Assembly (NCBI GenBank): GCA_017051695.1
Contig: JAFIDK010000001.1
Coordinates: forward strand, 310,001 to 374,000
Source: Algoriphagus aestuarii
Lineage (GTDB): Bacteria > Bacteroidota > Bacteroidia > Cytophagales > Cyclobacteriaceae
Length of the DNA stretch: 64,000 nt
Direction of reading: 5' to 3'
Positions 9,362-19,206 of this stretch are shown here, piece after piece (within the stretch, counting starts at the first letter, position 1; each line of letters opens with the position of its first letter). The position numbers and the translations under genes were made by a program. Below the pieces are notes generated by a model that made no database searches, was not told the DNA's origin, and worked only from the letters and a program-made list of their open reading frames with translations.

Positions 9362-11032
9362 ATGAGCTCCAATCATTTCGATTTTCCGGTACTATCCTTC
9401 CTATGCTCCAAATGCATTTTTAGGAGGTTTTGCCTGATTTTTTCTCTACTTATAGGCGTGATCATCTTGACATGCCAATCAACACTTGCACAGGACAACT
9501 CTACAAGCCTAGAAAATGTGCTTCGAAAAAATGAACTGAAATATATCAATCCAGACAGCTCAATTTTAGTTTTGAAAACTAGAATCGATCAATTCCGGGA
9601 AGAAAAAGACACACTAAACCTGATCAAATCCCTTAATGAATTATCAAGTATTCACGCGCACTTATTAGATTATGGTAATTCCTATGATGGGTACTGGGAA
9701 GCCCTGCTTCTGGCTGAGGAAATAAATAACGAAATGCTCAAAGCCAAAATATATCAGGAGTTGGGCTGGCTCTATAGCTTTTATCATAGAGATGAAGAGG
9801 CATTAAAATATTTCAATTTAGGATTATCTATTAATAAGGAATTGTATGCAAAAAAAACTATCGATGTATCCTATATAATAAGTGACTATTTCTCTCTGAT
9901 TAATTTTTATAGAGTAAATGGAAATTTTGAACAGGCAGCTAACTATGTGGACAGCTGCTTTCAACTAAAAGACCAAACCACCAATTCCCTACTCTATGTC
10001 ACTGCCGAAGATGGGTATTTGGACGGCATGAATGGGAATTACCAGAGTGCTCTAGCCAAATTAGATGAAGCTCTGGATTATTTCGAAAAAAATGACCGAT
10101 CCTATCTAATAGTAATCCACACACTGATAGGAAAAGTGTATCTCAAAAAAGGAGACCTTGCAAAAGGTGCGGAGCATTTCAATGAATCTCTGCGCCTGTC
10201 GGAAGTATTTCAGAGTCATTCCAATTACAAACTGATGTCTCATGAAGCACTGGCATCCTTATATTCTCAGACCCGCAATTTCCAGGATGCCTTTCAGCAT
10301 TCGAGAGAAGTAAACAGTATCAATGCGGAGATTTTTGGCCCAAATAGTAAGAATAATAAACACCTTTTTGCAATCAACGATCAGTACAGATTGCAAAAGG
10401 AAAAGGAAAAAGAGTTAATCAAGGAGCAGCATATCGCCAATCTGGAAAATGAAGAACGCTTAAATGTTTTGAAACTCTGGCTTTTGGGAGTGGTCTTATG
10501 CTCACTGGTAATCTATGGATTGCTGCTGGTGAAGAATATCCGAAGAAAGCATAAGTTGGAGAAAAAGGCCCTTGCTGAAAGGCGGGCACTGGAACTTCAA
10601 AAAACCAATGAGATTCTTGAATTGAAGAACAAGGAACTTACCACCACCGCTTTACAACTGATAGAAAAAGATGAATTCATCGATAAACTAAAAAACAATC
10701 TGTCTGATGACAAGGGCTTAGTGGATGTGAACAGTCTGAAAAAGATGATCAAATCTGTTCAGGGCTCGCCGGGAAGTAACTGGAAAGAATTTGAAGCTCG
10801 CTTTACTGCCATCAATCAAAGCTTCTACGAAAACCTGCAAAAGAAATATCCTGAGCTTACACAGACTGACCTGAAAATTTGTGCCTTGGTAAAGCTTAAT
10901 TTTAGTAGCAAAGAAATGGCTTCACTCCTCGGGATATCCATAGAAAGCGTGCATACCTCTAGATATAGACTCCGAAAGAAATTCAATATAGACCGAAATG
11001 AAAATCTCGTAGAGTTTATAGCTAAATTTTAA
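9362..11032 (+). CDS. TPR-containing LuxR-type transcriptional regulator
   Basis: Membrane-anchored regulator of 556 residues. It has an N-terminal hydrophobic segment (about 25-45, possibly a signal sequence), tetratricopeptide-like helical repeats from about 60 to 350, one transmembrane helix (about 375-395), a charged coiled coil (about 400-450), and a C-terminal LuxR-type helix-turn-helix (about 495-556, with S-S-K-E-M-A-S-L-L-G-I-S-I-E-S-V). This periplasmic-TPR/TM/cytoplasmic-HTH architecture is common beside Bacteroidota polysaccharide loci. Being divergent from GH117 and upstream of SusC, it is the obvious candidate regulator of agar use. The inducer is unknown. A strong terminator follows at 11110. 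Confidence 0.85.
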   Translation: MSSNHFDFPVLSFLCSKCIFRRFCLIFSLLIGVIILTCQSTLAQDNSTSLENVLRKNELKYINPDSSILVLKTRIDQFREEKDTLNLIKSLNELSSIHAHLLDYGNSYDGYWEALLLAEEINNEMLKAKIYQELGWLYSFYHRDEEALKYFNLGLSINKELYAKKTIDVSYIISDYFSLINFYRVNGNFEQAANYVDSCFQLKDQTTNSLLYVTAEDGYLDGMNGNYQSALAKLDEALDYFEKNDRSYLIVIHTLIGKVYLKKGDLAKGAEHFNESLRLSEVFQSHSNYKLMSHEALASLYSQTRNFQDAFQHSREVNSINAEIFGPNSKNNKHLFAINDQYRLQKEKEKELIKEQHIANLENEERLNVLKLWLLGVVLCSLVIYGLLLVKNIRRKHKLEKKALAERRALELQKTNEILELKNKELTTTALQLIEKDEFIDKLKNNLSDDKGLVDVNSLKKMIKSVQGSPGSNWKEFEARFTAINQSFYENLQKKYPELTQTDLKICALVKLNFSSKEMASLLGISIESVHTSRYRLRKKFNIDRNENLVEFIAKF

Positions 11033-11109
11033 ATAGTATTTAAATAACATAACTAAATTATTTTAGCTAAGACTACACTATTTACAATTATAAAGCACAT
11101 AAGTTTTAT

Positions 11110-11139
11110 ACACCAAGCAAAATTGCTTGGTGTTTTTTT
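11110..11139 (+). terminator. Intrinsic terminator after the TPR-LuxR gene
   Basis: Perfect 11-bp stem, ACACCAAGCAA paired with TTGCTTGGTGT and separated by AA, running into a seven-T tract. It ends the regulator transcript 77 bp after the stop, so the SusC operon needs its own promoter in 11140-11396. That stretch otherwise shows no gene or clear signal. Confidence 0.9.
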
Positions 11140-11396
11140 GTCCCGTTTCAATAGTGCAAGCTTTTGCTTCAAATTGAGGTGAAAAAATATGCCCGTCAAG
11201 TCCTGTATAGTCAAAAATGGCTCCGCAATCGATATTTTAATTGATTTGTCCAGTTTTAATCGAGTTTGAAAAATGGATTGTAAGGTTTAGGATCTCTACA
11301 TTGACCGAGGTTTTAAGATCTAAAAAAGACTTTTGTGTAAGAAAAGTTGCCTTGATCAAATTTCCGAAAACAAATAACCTTAACTCAAAATACCGT

Positions 11397-14300
11397 ATGA
11401 AACAACAACTCTACTACTGGAGGAAAAACCTCCCTTTGACACTTATCCTGTTGTGTATATGGATACCTATAGTATCGGCACAACAAGAAATAAGGGGAAA
11501 GATCATAGATGATCTTGGTTCTCCTTTACCTGGTACTTCTATTATATTGAAGGGAACGACTACGGGTACCATTTCAGACATAGATGGTAATTATAGTATA
11601 AAAGCTAATCAAGGAGATATAATCATATATACATTCATTGGCTTTAACGCTGTAGAGAAAACTGTAGGCACTTCATCTGAAATCAATGTACAGATGATGC
11701 CTGACACCCAAAGCCTTGAAGAAGTCGTGGTGATAGGTTACGGTACTCAATCAAAGAAAGAAATTACCGGTGCTGTCGGACAAGTCAAGTCTGATGTGAT
11801 AAGCAAGGCTCCTGTCTCTGATGTAGGAGAAGCTATCCAAGGTCAAGTGGCGGGTGTAAACGTGCAGGCCGCAAGTGGAAGACCTGGGCAAGCCGCCAAT
11901 ATTCAAATACGGGGTGTGGGTTCTCTCATGGGAGCGCTTGAGCCGCTTTATGTGGTGGACGGAGTACCGTATCAAAGTAATCCAAACATTTCCCCAGATC
12001 AGATCGAGTCCCTTGATATCCTTAAAGATGGCGCAGCTGCTTCTGTGTATGGAACCCGTGCCTCTAACGGTGTCATTCTGATTACCACCAAAAGAGGTAA
12101 AAAAGGAAATATCGTAGTTGATCTCAATGCTTACGCCGGAGTACAGAACATCACCTCAGGTACACCTCTGATGAATTCCCAGCAGCAGATGTATGCCGAG
12201 GAAGTAAAATTGGAAGCCTTGGGAAGGGATCCCTTGATTTTCTTTTTCAATCCTGATGCATTGGATTACGACACAGATTTCGTGGGCGATGTCCAAAACA
12301 ATAATGCCCTTATCCAGAATTATGGATTAGGTGTTTCCGGTGGTACTGAAGACCTATCACTAAACTTCAACACCAATTACTTTAGTCAGAATGGTGTCCT
12401 GATCAATTCCGGCTTTGATAGGTTAAGTAACAGATTGACTGCACAGTTCAACAAAGGCAAGTTTAAGGCCTTTGTGAGTTTGGGTTATACAGAAGAAAAC
12501 ACCTCCCAGGAACCTTGGTCACTCTATGAATACAGCATCGCACAGAGACCTTGGCTTGCCCCGCTAAATTCCCTTAAAACGGTGGGTGAAAACAATGTGC
12601 AAATCCCAGTGGACAATGCTATCCTGTATAGCTACTTGTCAAAAGAGCTGGAAAATGTAGATGATCGTAAAGTAACTACCTCAAACATTGCCCTGAATCT
12701 GGAATATGAGTTTTTCAAAGGTTTCAAATACAAATTGAACCTAGGAAGTAACTCTTGGAATTACAGAAGGAATTTCTTCAGGCCCCAGTATTTGGTGACC
12801 AATAGAGATGGCTCTTTTAACCCAACGGCTTCCAGAGAAGACGCTTTATTGAATGAGGACTATACCTTCACCCAAAGAAATGTATTGGAAAATATTTTGT
12901 CTTACGACAAGGAATTTGGAAAGCACAAAATCAACTTAACCGCTGTAGCTTCTTATGAAAAATTCACCTCCAAGCAGATAGGAACAGGGATTATTGGCCT
13001 ATTGAGCAATAAAACACCTGTGCTTGGCGCAGGACAGCAAGCCACGAAACCTACCAGTTTTGATTATGTCAACACCTTAAGTGGTTTGATGGGTAGAGTA
13101 CAGTATAATTACGATGAGCGCTATTTGATCTCGGGTAGTTATAGACGGGATGGTTCTTCCAATTTTGGGCAAAGCAATGTGTATGGTGATTTCTATGGCG
13201 TCTCTGCCGGATGGAATATTTCAGAAGAGCAGTTTTTCCAAAATGGAAATTTAAACTTCATCGATAACCTGAAGTTAAGAGGAAGTTACGCTCAGGTAGG
13301 AAATCAAAGCATTCCTCCATATACCTATGCAAGTCAGATCGAAAGTGGCGTCAATTATCTTTTTGGTTCTTCCGAAGACCTTTATAATGGCGCTATCCAA
13401 AGGAGGTATTCCAATCCAAATGTGAAATGGGAATCCAGTATTTCAAGCAATATAGGTATTGATCTGGCCATGTTTTCCAACAGGTTAAATTTCACAGCTG
13501 ACATCTACAAGAACGATAAGCAAGACATGCTGCTTCCTCGTGCAACTCCCCCTTCAGGAGGTGCTTATCACCCCGGAGCTGTGGGCACTTATAGTCCAAT
13601 CATTGTCAATGCGGGTAATATGACCAACAAGGGAATTGAACTTTCCCTTTCCTATAGAACAGAATATGCTTCTGGATTCAAATGGAATCTTGCTTCTACT
13701 TTCACAAAGAATGTGAATGAAATTACTGATTTGGAAGGAATCGAGAGAGGTTATGGCAATGGACAGCCTTCCTCCTCTTTGGGGCCAAATGTAGATTACA
13801 CCACCTTCTTTGCTGTAGGCTATCAAGCAGGAGCATTCTTCCTGGTGCAGCATGATGGAGTCGTAAAAACTCAAGAGGATCTTGTAGAATACAAAAAAAT
13901 CGATCCAAGCGCTCAGATCGGAGATATGAAGTACAAAGATCAATTGACTGAAGACACCAATGGAGATGGAATCCCGGATGCCGGGAACGGAAGAATTGAC
14001 GAAAATGATCGTGTGTATTCCGGTTCAGGTCAAGATAAATTCAATATAGGACTAAGCGGTAATTTCGAATACAAAGGATTTGATCTGTATGTACAGAATT
14101 ACTTTTCCTATGGAGCCAAGCTTTACAACGGTTCTAGATATTACGCTTACACCCAAGGCAGACACACGGATCAGTACTACATGTGGACTCCACAAAATCC
14201 TGATGCGGACATCCCTACTGACCGCGGCGATGGTTATCACAACAATGTGCGTGCACGATCTGACTTCTTTTTGGAAGACGGCACCTATTTCCGAATCAGA

Positions 14301-14519
14301 AATATTACGCTAGGCTATACCATTCCAGTGACAGCCACAAGCAAAATCGGAGTGAACAGAGCGAGAATCTACGGTACAGCTATGAATCCATTCACCTTCA
14401 CTGAATACACAGGATATGATCCTGAAGTTGGCGGAAACGGCATCAGCACCAGAGGTGTGGATCAGGGAAATTATCCTGTATCAAGAAGATTCATTTTCGG
14501 CGTGCAGATTCAATTCTAA
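11397..14519 (+). CDS. SusC/RagA-family TonB-dependent receptor (agar locus)
   Basis: Outer-membrane importer for glycan fragments, here presumably neoagaro-oligosaccharides. The 1040 residues comprise a signal peptide ending near V-S-A-Q-Q, a carboxypeptidase-D-like beta-sandwich (about 30-110, with G-x-P-L-P-G-T-S), a TonB plug (about 120-230, with P-L-Y-V-V-D-G-V and A-x-S-V-Y-G-T-R-A-S-N-G-V), and a beta-barrel ending in an aromatic-rich strand (F-I-F-G-V-Q-I-Q-F). The reading frame stays open upstream to 11241, but the ATG at 11397 directly precedes a normal signal peptide, so I chose it. SusD follows after 18 bp. Confidence 0.93.
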   Translation: MKQQLYYWRKNLPLTLILLCIWIPIVSAQQEIRGKIIDDLGSPLPGTSIILKGTTTGTISDIDGNYSIKANQGDIIIYTFIGFNAVEKTVGTSSEINVQMMPDTQSLEEVVVIGYGTQSKKEITGAVGQVKSDVISKAPVSDVGEAIQGQVAGVNVQAASGRPGQAANIQIRGVGSLMGALEPLYVVDGVPYQSNPNISPDQIESLDILKDGAAASVYGTRASNGVILITTKRGKKGNIVVDLNAYAGVQNITSGTPLMNSQQQMYAEEVKLEALGRDPLIFFFNPDALDYDTDFVGDVQNNNALIQNYGLGVSGGTEDLSLNFNTNYFSQNGVLINSGFDRLSNRLTAQFNKGKFKAFVSLGYTEENTSQEPWSLYEYSIAQRPWLAPLNSLKTVGENNVQIPVDNAILYSYLSKELENVDDRKVTTSNIALNLEYEFFKGFKYKLNLGSNSWNYRRNFFRPQYLVTNRDGSFNPTASREDALLNEDYTFTQRNVLENILSYDKEFGKHKINLTAVASYEKFTSKQIGTGIIGLLSNKTPVLGAGQQATKPTSFDYVNTLSGLMGRVQYNYDERYLISGSYRRDGSSNFGQSNVYGDFYGVSAGWNISEEQFFQNGNLNFIDNLKLRGSYAQVGNQSIPPYTYASQIESGVNYLFGSSEDLYNGAIQRRYSNPNVKWESSISSNIGIDLAMFSNRLNFTADIYKNDKQDMLLPRATPPSGGAYHPGAVGTYSPIIVNAGNMTNKGIELSLSYRTEYASGFKWNLASTFTKNVNEITDLEGIERGYGNGQPSSSLGPNVDYTTFFAVGYQAGAFFLVQHDGVVKTQEDLVEYKKIDPSAQIGDMKYKDQLTEDTNGDGIPDAGNGRIDENDRVYSGSGQDKFNIGLSGNFEYKGFDLYVQNYFSYGAKLYNGSRYYAYTQGRHTDQYYMWTPQNPDADIPTDRGDGYHNNVRARSDFFLEDGTYFRIRNITLGYTIPVTATSKIGVNRARIYGTAMNPFTFTEYTGYDPEVGGNGISTRGVDQGNYPVSRRFIFGVQIQF

Positions 14520-14537
14520 TTCTAAAAAAGCATAACA

Positions 14538-16256
14538 ATGAAACTCAAAATATATAAACGAACACTTGCCTCAGCTTCCCTTTGCGCAATGCTGTTGACT
14601 GGATGTGGCCAGGATTTTCTGGAAGAAACCAATCCAAACGCAATAACTACAGATACGTTCTGGGAAACTTCCTCTCAGTTCCAAAGTGCACTGGCTACCG
14701 TTTACGGAGCTACGCAATTCCAGGCGATTTCGGGAGGTGGACTAGTGAATGAAATGATCCTGGGAGATATAGGAGGAACTGAAGCTTGGTATAGACCAAC
14801 TGCCTACAGAAATCTCACCTACAATGATGCCAGTGATCAGGTGACTGATAAATGGAATCAGCTTTACATAGGAATATTCCGTGCCAATCAAGTCATCAAT
14901 CAAATTCAGGAAGCTGATCCTAGCATCTTTTTAGCAAATGAGAAAGAAATCATTGAAGCTGAAGCTAGATTCCTTCGGGCTTTCTTTTACTTCCAATTGG
15001 CAACTACCTATGGCCAAGCGGTGATCCGAACCACAGTTCCTGTATCAGATGCTGATTTCAACACGCCTCCTAGTCCAAAGGAGGAAATTTTCACTACGGT
15101 AGTTATGCCGGATTTGGAATTTGCCAAAACTCATCTTCCTAAAATCTGGGATGATAAAAACAAAGGAAGAGTGACTTGGGGGGCTGCAGCCTCATTGAGT
15201 GGAAAGACATTTCTTTTCCAGGAAAACTGGTCTGCAGCAGCTGCTGAATTCAAAAAAGTAATCGACTCTAACATCTATAGCCTTACGCCAAAAGTAAGAG
15301 ATAACTACAGCGAAGAGAACGAATTCAATGAGGAGTCAATTTTCGAAGTAGCATATAATGCGGATATCAACCCTGGAGCAAATGGATCTGTGGTAGATGA
15401 TGACCCAAGTAGGACTGGAGCTGAAGCTACCAATATTGCCACCCAACTTGGTCAGTTGAATTTCGCAGCCTACAACACGCTATTGCCAAGCTATTACCTG
15501 CATGAGTTGTATGTAAATGATGAGATTGATCCGAACAACTCTATCAATAAGGGAAATCAGCAGTCCGTAAGAATGTCAGCTTCAATAGTTCCTATTAATG
15601 GAGAAGGACTCTATTATCATTTGCCTATAGGGACGAGGGGAGGCTGGGCATTCGGCCAAAGTGCTTATATCAAGAAATATACGAATTGGTACCACTTACC
15701 AAATGAAGATGGCAACTCACGTTCAGGTATCAACTTCAGACATATTCGCCTTGCCGATGTGTATCTAATGTATGCTGAAGCTTTGCTTAATTCCGGTGGA
15801 TCTGTAGATGAAGCGATAGATTACATTGATATGGTAAGATCAAGGGCAGGGGTTCTCACTATAAAGCAATACTTAGCTGCAAATAACAATACATTTCCAC
15901 AGTTGCACATCAGTAAACAAGTACATGGGGCTCAGCCTATGGTAGTTCCAACTGCGGAAAACATCATGACTCATATCCGAAGAGTAGAGCGTCCTCTAGA
16001 ATTGGCTTTTGAAGGACATAGATGGAAAGATCTGGTAAGATGGGGAATCGTAAAAGAAGTGTTTGATGAACTTCGTCAGGACGAGATATGGAGAAATGAG
16101 AATCAGGCAGCGATTTTCAACCAACCTCCAATTTACATCGCAGAGCGGATCAGACCGGACTTCCTGCTTTCCTCCGCAAACTACTCTCCTGCAGTTCACA
16201 ACTATTTCCCTATTCCTGCTCAGGAACTACAAACCAATGATCAGATAGGAAATTAA
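14538..16256 (+). CDS. SusD/RagB-family glycan-binding lipoprotein (agar locus)
   Basis: Surface lid protein that pairs with the preceding SusC receptor to capture oligosaccharides. It has 572 residues, a lipobox at Cys23 (L-L-T-G-C-G), and the typical SusD start D-F-L-E-E-T-N-P. Helical TPR-like segments include R-F-L-R-A-F-F-Y-F-Q-L, and the conserved late segment E-R-P-L-E-L-A-F-E-G-H-R-W-K-D-L-V-R-W is present. Length and order relative to SusC are standard. Ligand specificity is inferred from the neighbouring agar enzymes. Confidence 0.93.
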   Translation: MKLKIYKRTLASASLCAMLLTGCGQDFLEETNPNAITTDTFWETSSQFQSALATVYGATQFQAISGGGLVNEMILGDIGGTEAWYRPTAYRNLTYNDASDQVTDKWNQLYIGIFRANQVINQIQEADPSIFLANEKEIIEAEARFLRAFFYFQLATTYGQAVIRTTVPVSDADFNTPPSPKEEIFTTVVMPDLEFAKTHLPKIWDDKNKGRVTWGAAASLSGKTFLFQENWSAAAAEFKKVIDSNIYSLTPKVRDNYSEENEFNEESIFEVAYNADINPGANGSVVDDDPSRTGAEATNIATQLGQLNFAAYNTLLPSYYLHELYVNDEIDPNNSINKGNQQSVRMSASIVPINGEGLYYHLPIGTRGGWAFGQSAYIKKYTNWYHLPNEDGNSRSGINFRHIRLADVYLMYAEALLNSGGSVDEAIDYIDMVRSRAGVLTIKQYLAANNNTFPQLHISKQVHGAQPMVVPTAENIMTHIRRVERPLELAFEGHRWKDLVRWGIVKEVFDELRQDEIWRNENQAAIFNQPPIYIAERIRPDFLLSSANYSPAVHNYFPIPAQELQTNDQIGN

Positions 16257-16267
16257 TCCCGACTCAC

Positions 16268-17842
16268 ATGAAAAAATATATCAATATCATAAAAACATTG
16301 GTTGCTGTATTCCTAATGCAATCCTGTGTAGATCCCTATGAGGGCATCAACTTAAATGAACCAAGTAATCAGGTGATTTTCACCTCAGAAATGGACTTTG
16401 AAAATACGGTTCAAATAGGTGGACAATTAGACTTTGGCGATGTATCAGCCGGAGTAATTTCCAGACTATGGACATTCCCGGAAGGTGCTGTGGATATAGA
16501 AGGTTCAGACAATGACGTGACCTCTACGGAAGCTACAGTAAAAACTACCTTCAAAATGTTAGGTGAGCATGAAGTGAAACTTCATCAGGTTTACAAAGAC
16601 AATGCTTTTGTAGGACTAGAGCAGCGGGGAAAAGAGTTGGACACTACGATTATTGTGAAAGTTATTCCTGAGATAACTATAAGTATAACAGCAAATATCC
16701 TGAACAATGACGGCACGCTTGGTGAAGCATTAAGTCTTCAAGACAATGCCCAAAATGAAGTAATGGCAGGAACTTTTATCCGCTATATTGTGAAGTCTGA
16801 AGGTGAACCGGCGCTTTATCAATGGAACCTAGATGGAGGAGATCCACCCTTCTCCGAGGAGCTAGTTGATACCTTGGACGTGAGATATAAAAAGGTCGGA
16901 GAATTTGACTTTGGTTTGATTGCATCGCGTGCCAGACCTAGCGGAGAATTTGTCGTTGCGATAGAAAATGTACTGAAAATCATTCCTTCCACTGAACCTG
17001 TCGCACTGGATGGTGCTCAGGAAAAAAATGGCGGAATTGCCTTGAATTTCAGTAGAGAAATGAACGGGGCCAGTCTTGATCCTGCTGACTTTACCGTTAG
17101 CATCATGAACAACGGAAATCCTATTGTTGCTACAGTAGCAACCGCAACTGTAGATCCAATCGAGGGGAATTTTGTGATTTTGACTCTGGACAATCAGTCC
17201 ATCTTCAACGATGATGAGGTGACTGTCTCCTACAAACAAGGCGAAATGGCAACTGCAGATGGCGTGATGGCGGATGATTTTACAGATATACCAGTATTTT
17301 TTATTGGTAAAAACATCCTCAAGGACACCGCTTTTGACTACAGCTTCGAAACTTCCACCAGTGCTAATTGGCCTTACCAATGGTGGGGTGCTCCTTGGGA
17401 CAAATATAAATTCAATATCAGCTCTGCAAAATCATTTGATGGTAAAAAGAGTGCTTACGTAACCATGGAACCTAACGGTGGAATGATCATAGGACATACG
17501 GATAATGACAATGCACCGATCACTTTCCCTGTAGAGCAGGGAAAAACCTATGAAATAGGCGTATGGGTATATGTGGAAGATCTAGGTAAAAGTGATCCTA
17601 GCGCCAATCCACCTGATCTAAGATTCTACTGGAATCCAAATACTAACTGGGGAGTAGGACCAAATCCCGAATTTTCAGCAGATTTTGAAGTCGGCAAATG
17701 GGTATATAGCTCCATGCTGGTAGAGTTCCAGGCCACTGGCAACTACAACCTAAATATCCGAGGTGCCAATGAAGGCAATAGCCAGACCATCAAATTCTAT
17801 ATGGATAACATTTCCATTTCAGAAGCAAAATTAAGACAGTAA
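16268..17842 (+). CDS. Surface glycan-binding lipoprotein with PKD-like and CBM-like domains
   Basis: Third gene of the SusCD operon, 11 bp after SusD. The 524-residue protein has a lipobox at Cys20, two PKD/Ig-like modules (about 40-125 and 130-235), an SbsA/SwmB-like Ig module (about 245-350, with A-L-N-F-S-R-E-M), and a C-terminal jelly-roll resembling CBM4/9-type modules (about 355-524, many Trp/Tyr, for example W-P-Y-Q-W-W-G-A-P-W). This is the usual build of SusE/F-position surface glycan-binding proteins. It has no visible catalytic motif. It probably holds agar chains at the surface for GH16 and SusCD. Confidence 0.78.
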   Translation: MKKYINIIKTLVAVFLMQSCVDPYEGINLNEPSNQVIFTSEMDFENTVQIGGQLDFGDVSAGVISRLWTFPEGAVDIEGSDNDVTSTEATVKTTFKMLGEHEVKLHQVYKDNAFVGLEQRGKELDTTIIVKVIPEITISITANILNNDGTLGEALSLQDNAQNEVMAGTFIRYIVKSEGEPALYQWNLDGGDPPFSEELVDTLDVRYKKVGEFDFGLIASRARPSGEFVVAIENVLKIIPSTEPVALDGAQEKNGGIALNFSREMNGASLDPADFTVSIMNNGNPIVATVATATVDPIEGNFVILTLDNQSIFNDDEVTVSYKQGEMATADGVMADDFTDIPVFFIGKNILKDTAFDYSFETSTSANWPYQWWGAPWDKYKFNISSAKSFDGKKSAYVTMEPNGGMIIGHTDNDNAPITFPVEQGKTYEIGVWVYVEDLGKSDPSANPPDLRFYWNPNTNWGVGPNPEFSADFEVGKWVYSSMLVEFQATGNYNLNIRGANEGNSQTIKFYMDNISISEAKLRQ

Positions 17843-17870
17843 TAGATAGATGGGTTATAAGTAAGAATAT

Positions 17871-17906
17871 GGGCGAATGCTGATTTAGCTTCGCCCCTAT
17901 TTTTTC
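17871..17906 (+). terminator. Intrinsic terminator of the agar SusCD operon
   Basis: Stem GGGCGAA/TTCGCCC with an inner GCT/AGC pairing, followed by TATTTTTTC, 28 bp after the lipoprotein stop. It cleanly ends the rightward operon before the convergent nucleoside-hydrolase-like gene. Confidence 0.85.
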
Positions 17907-18035
17907 TCCTATTTACTTATAGAATAAATAGTTTATCTATTTACGCTCGGGTATTTTAACAAAATTCATCCTATAAGTGATCTATCCTCCTTAAAGTAGA
18001 ACATTAAATTTCTCCACAAAAAACTTCAGCTCTCT

Positions 18036-18881
18036 TTACTGACCATATTCATCAAAGAATTGGGGGGCATCTTTGATGGATTGAATGCCAAAAATCCAGC
18101 AGACTTCACTCAAATCCGAGAAATCCAGTCCGCCACTGGCAACTGCCTCATTATTGTAACGTCCGTCTTTTCCATTGTATTTCAGGCCTATTTCTACCGC
18201 CAATTCCCAAATTGCTAGAAGTTTGGGATCCTTGATCTCGCTCTCCCAAGCTGTATATTCAGGAATGCGGAAACCTGGAGAACCATTCCCCACAGCATTG
18301 CCATCTGGGATTTTTTGGTAATCAGTAGTTGTTTGCACAAATTTCAAGCTTTCAGGAGAAGTAACTTCTTCATTCCAATTACTATGCTGAACCACGTGAA
18401 CACGCGCTGAAACATCTATTTTGGGCAATTCTGCTTGAATTGCTTTCACCAGTTTGGCTGTAAAATCAGATTGCCCAGCTTCTGCTATCCAAATATCTCC
18501 ATTCTTGTTTAAGGTCTTTTTCGCTATTTTCATCACCTGCTCAAGTGCTTTATCTGAATTAGCATGGGCATCAGACCAATTCTCCCCGAAGGCAAGTTGG
18601 AATAGGTCATTCGGTGGTACATACAAGCCTTCCTGAATCCCATAAGTACCCGCAACGGCATGATAATTCACCTTTTCAAATTTCGAATGGGACATCAAAG
18701 TGATCAAAGCTGCAGCAGTGTGAATATCATCCACATCTGTTTTGCAATCGAAATTCACCAGAAGCAGATCCTTTTTAACATTAAACTCAGCCGCCAAAAC
18801 CGGCTTGGCTTGTGTGTTGTAACTTTCAAAGCATAACATGAAAGCTGTGACTGCTGTAAAAATTATAGATTTTGACTTCAT
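18036..18881 (-). CDS. Secreted nucleoside-hydrolase-like protein
   Basis: Protein of 281 residues from the ATG at 18881; an ATG 33 bp further upstream would add an unlikely leader. It has a signal peptide (about 1-25), and then L-L-L-V-N-F-D-C-K-T-D-V-D-D-I-H, which resembles the Asp-cluster metal/ribose-binding N-terminus of nucleoside hydrolases and of the DUF1593/Sde182-like fold. A later V-V-Q-H-S-N-W-N-E segment and the rest are not recognisable. It ends the agar locus in convergent orientation to the SusCD operon. Export argues against nucleoside salvage and for a carbohydrate role, but no function can be assigned. Confidence 0.6.
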   Translation of the reverse strand: MKSKSIIFTAVTAFMLCFESYNTQAKPVLAAEFNVKKDLLLVNFDCKTDVDDIHTAAALITLMSHSKFEKVNYHAVAGTYGIQEGLYVPPNDLFQLAFGENWSDAHANSDKALEQVMKIAKKTLNKNGDIWIAEAGQSDFTAKLVKAIQAELPKIDVSARVHVVQHSNWNEEVTSPESLKFVQTTTDYQKIPDGNAVGNGSPGFRIPEYTAWESEIKDPKLLAIWELAVEIGLKYNGKDGRYNNEAVASGGLDFSDLSEVCWIFGIQSIKDAPQFFDEYGQ

Positions 18882-19206
18882 ACTTTTGGGTTTTATAGGT
18901 TCTAACAAGGACAATTTGAGTGGGTTAATTTATAAAGACTCTGATAAATTATAGCTAGTTCTTATTCAAAGTCTTGAATAGGTAAAATAACGTCAGCAAG
19001 TAAAGGATTTAGGGTTTGCTTTCTTAGGAACAAGAAAATAAGCCTAGAGATGAATTACTGTTTTTTTTAGAAAAATACATGCTGTAGACAAGTGACCATG
19101 GATTATTGATTCCCTGTACTAAGTCCAAACGAAAAATCTAGACTCAAAATAGTAACAAATGATTAAGCGAGACCCATTAAATACCAAACTTTCCAATTAG
19201 AATTCT
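18882..19206. other. Intergenic gap between agar and arsenic loci
   Basis: AT-rich 325-bp stretch between the start of the nucleoside-hydrolase-like gene and the stop of the ACR3 gene. It should contain the promoter of the former. I see no ORF, terminator hairpin or RNA gene. Confidence 0.5.
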
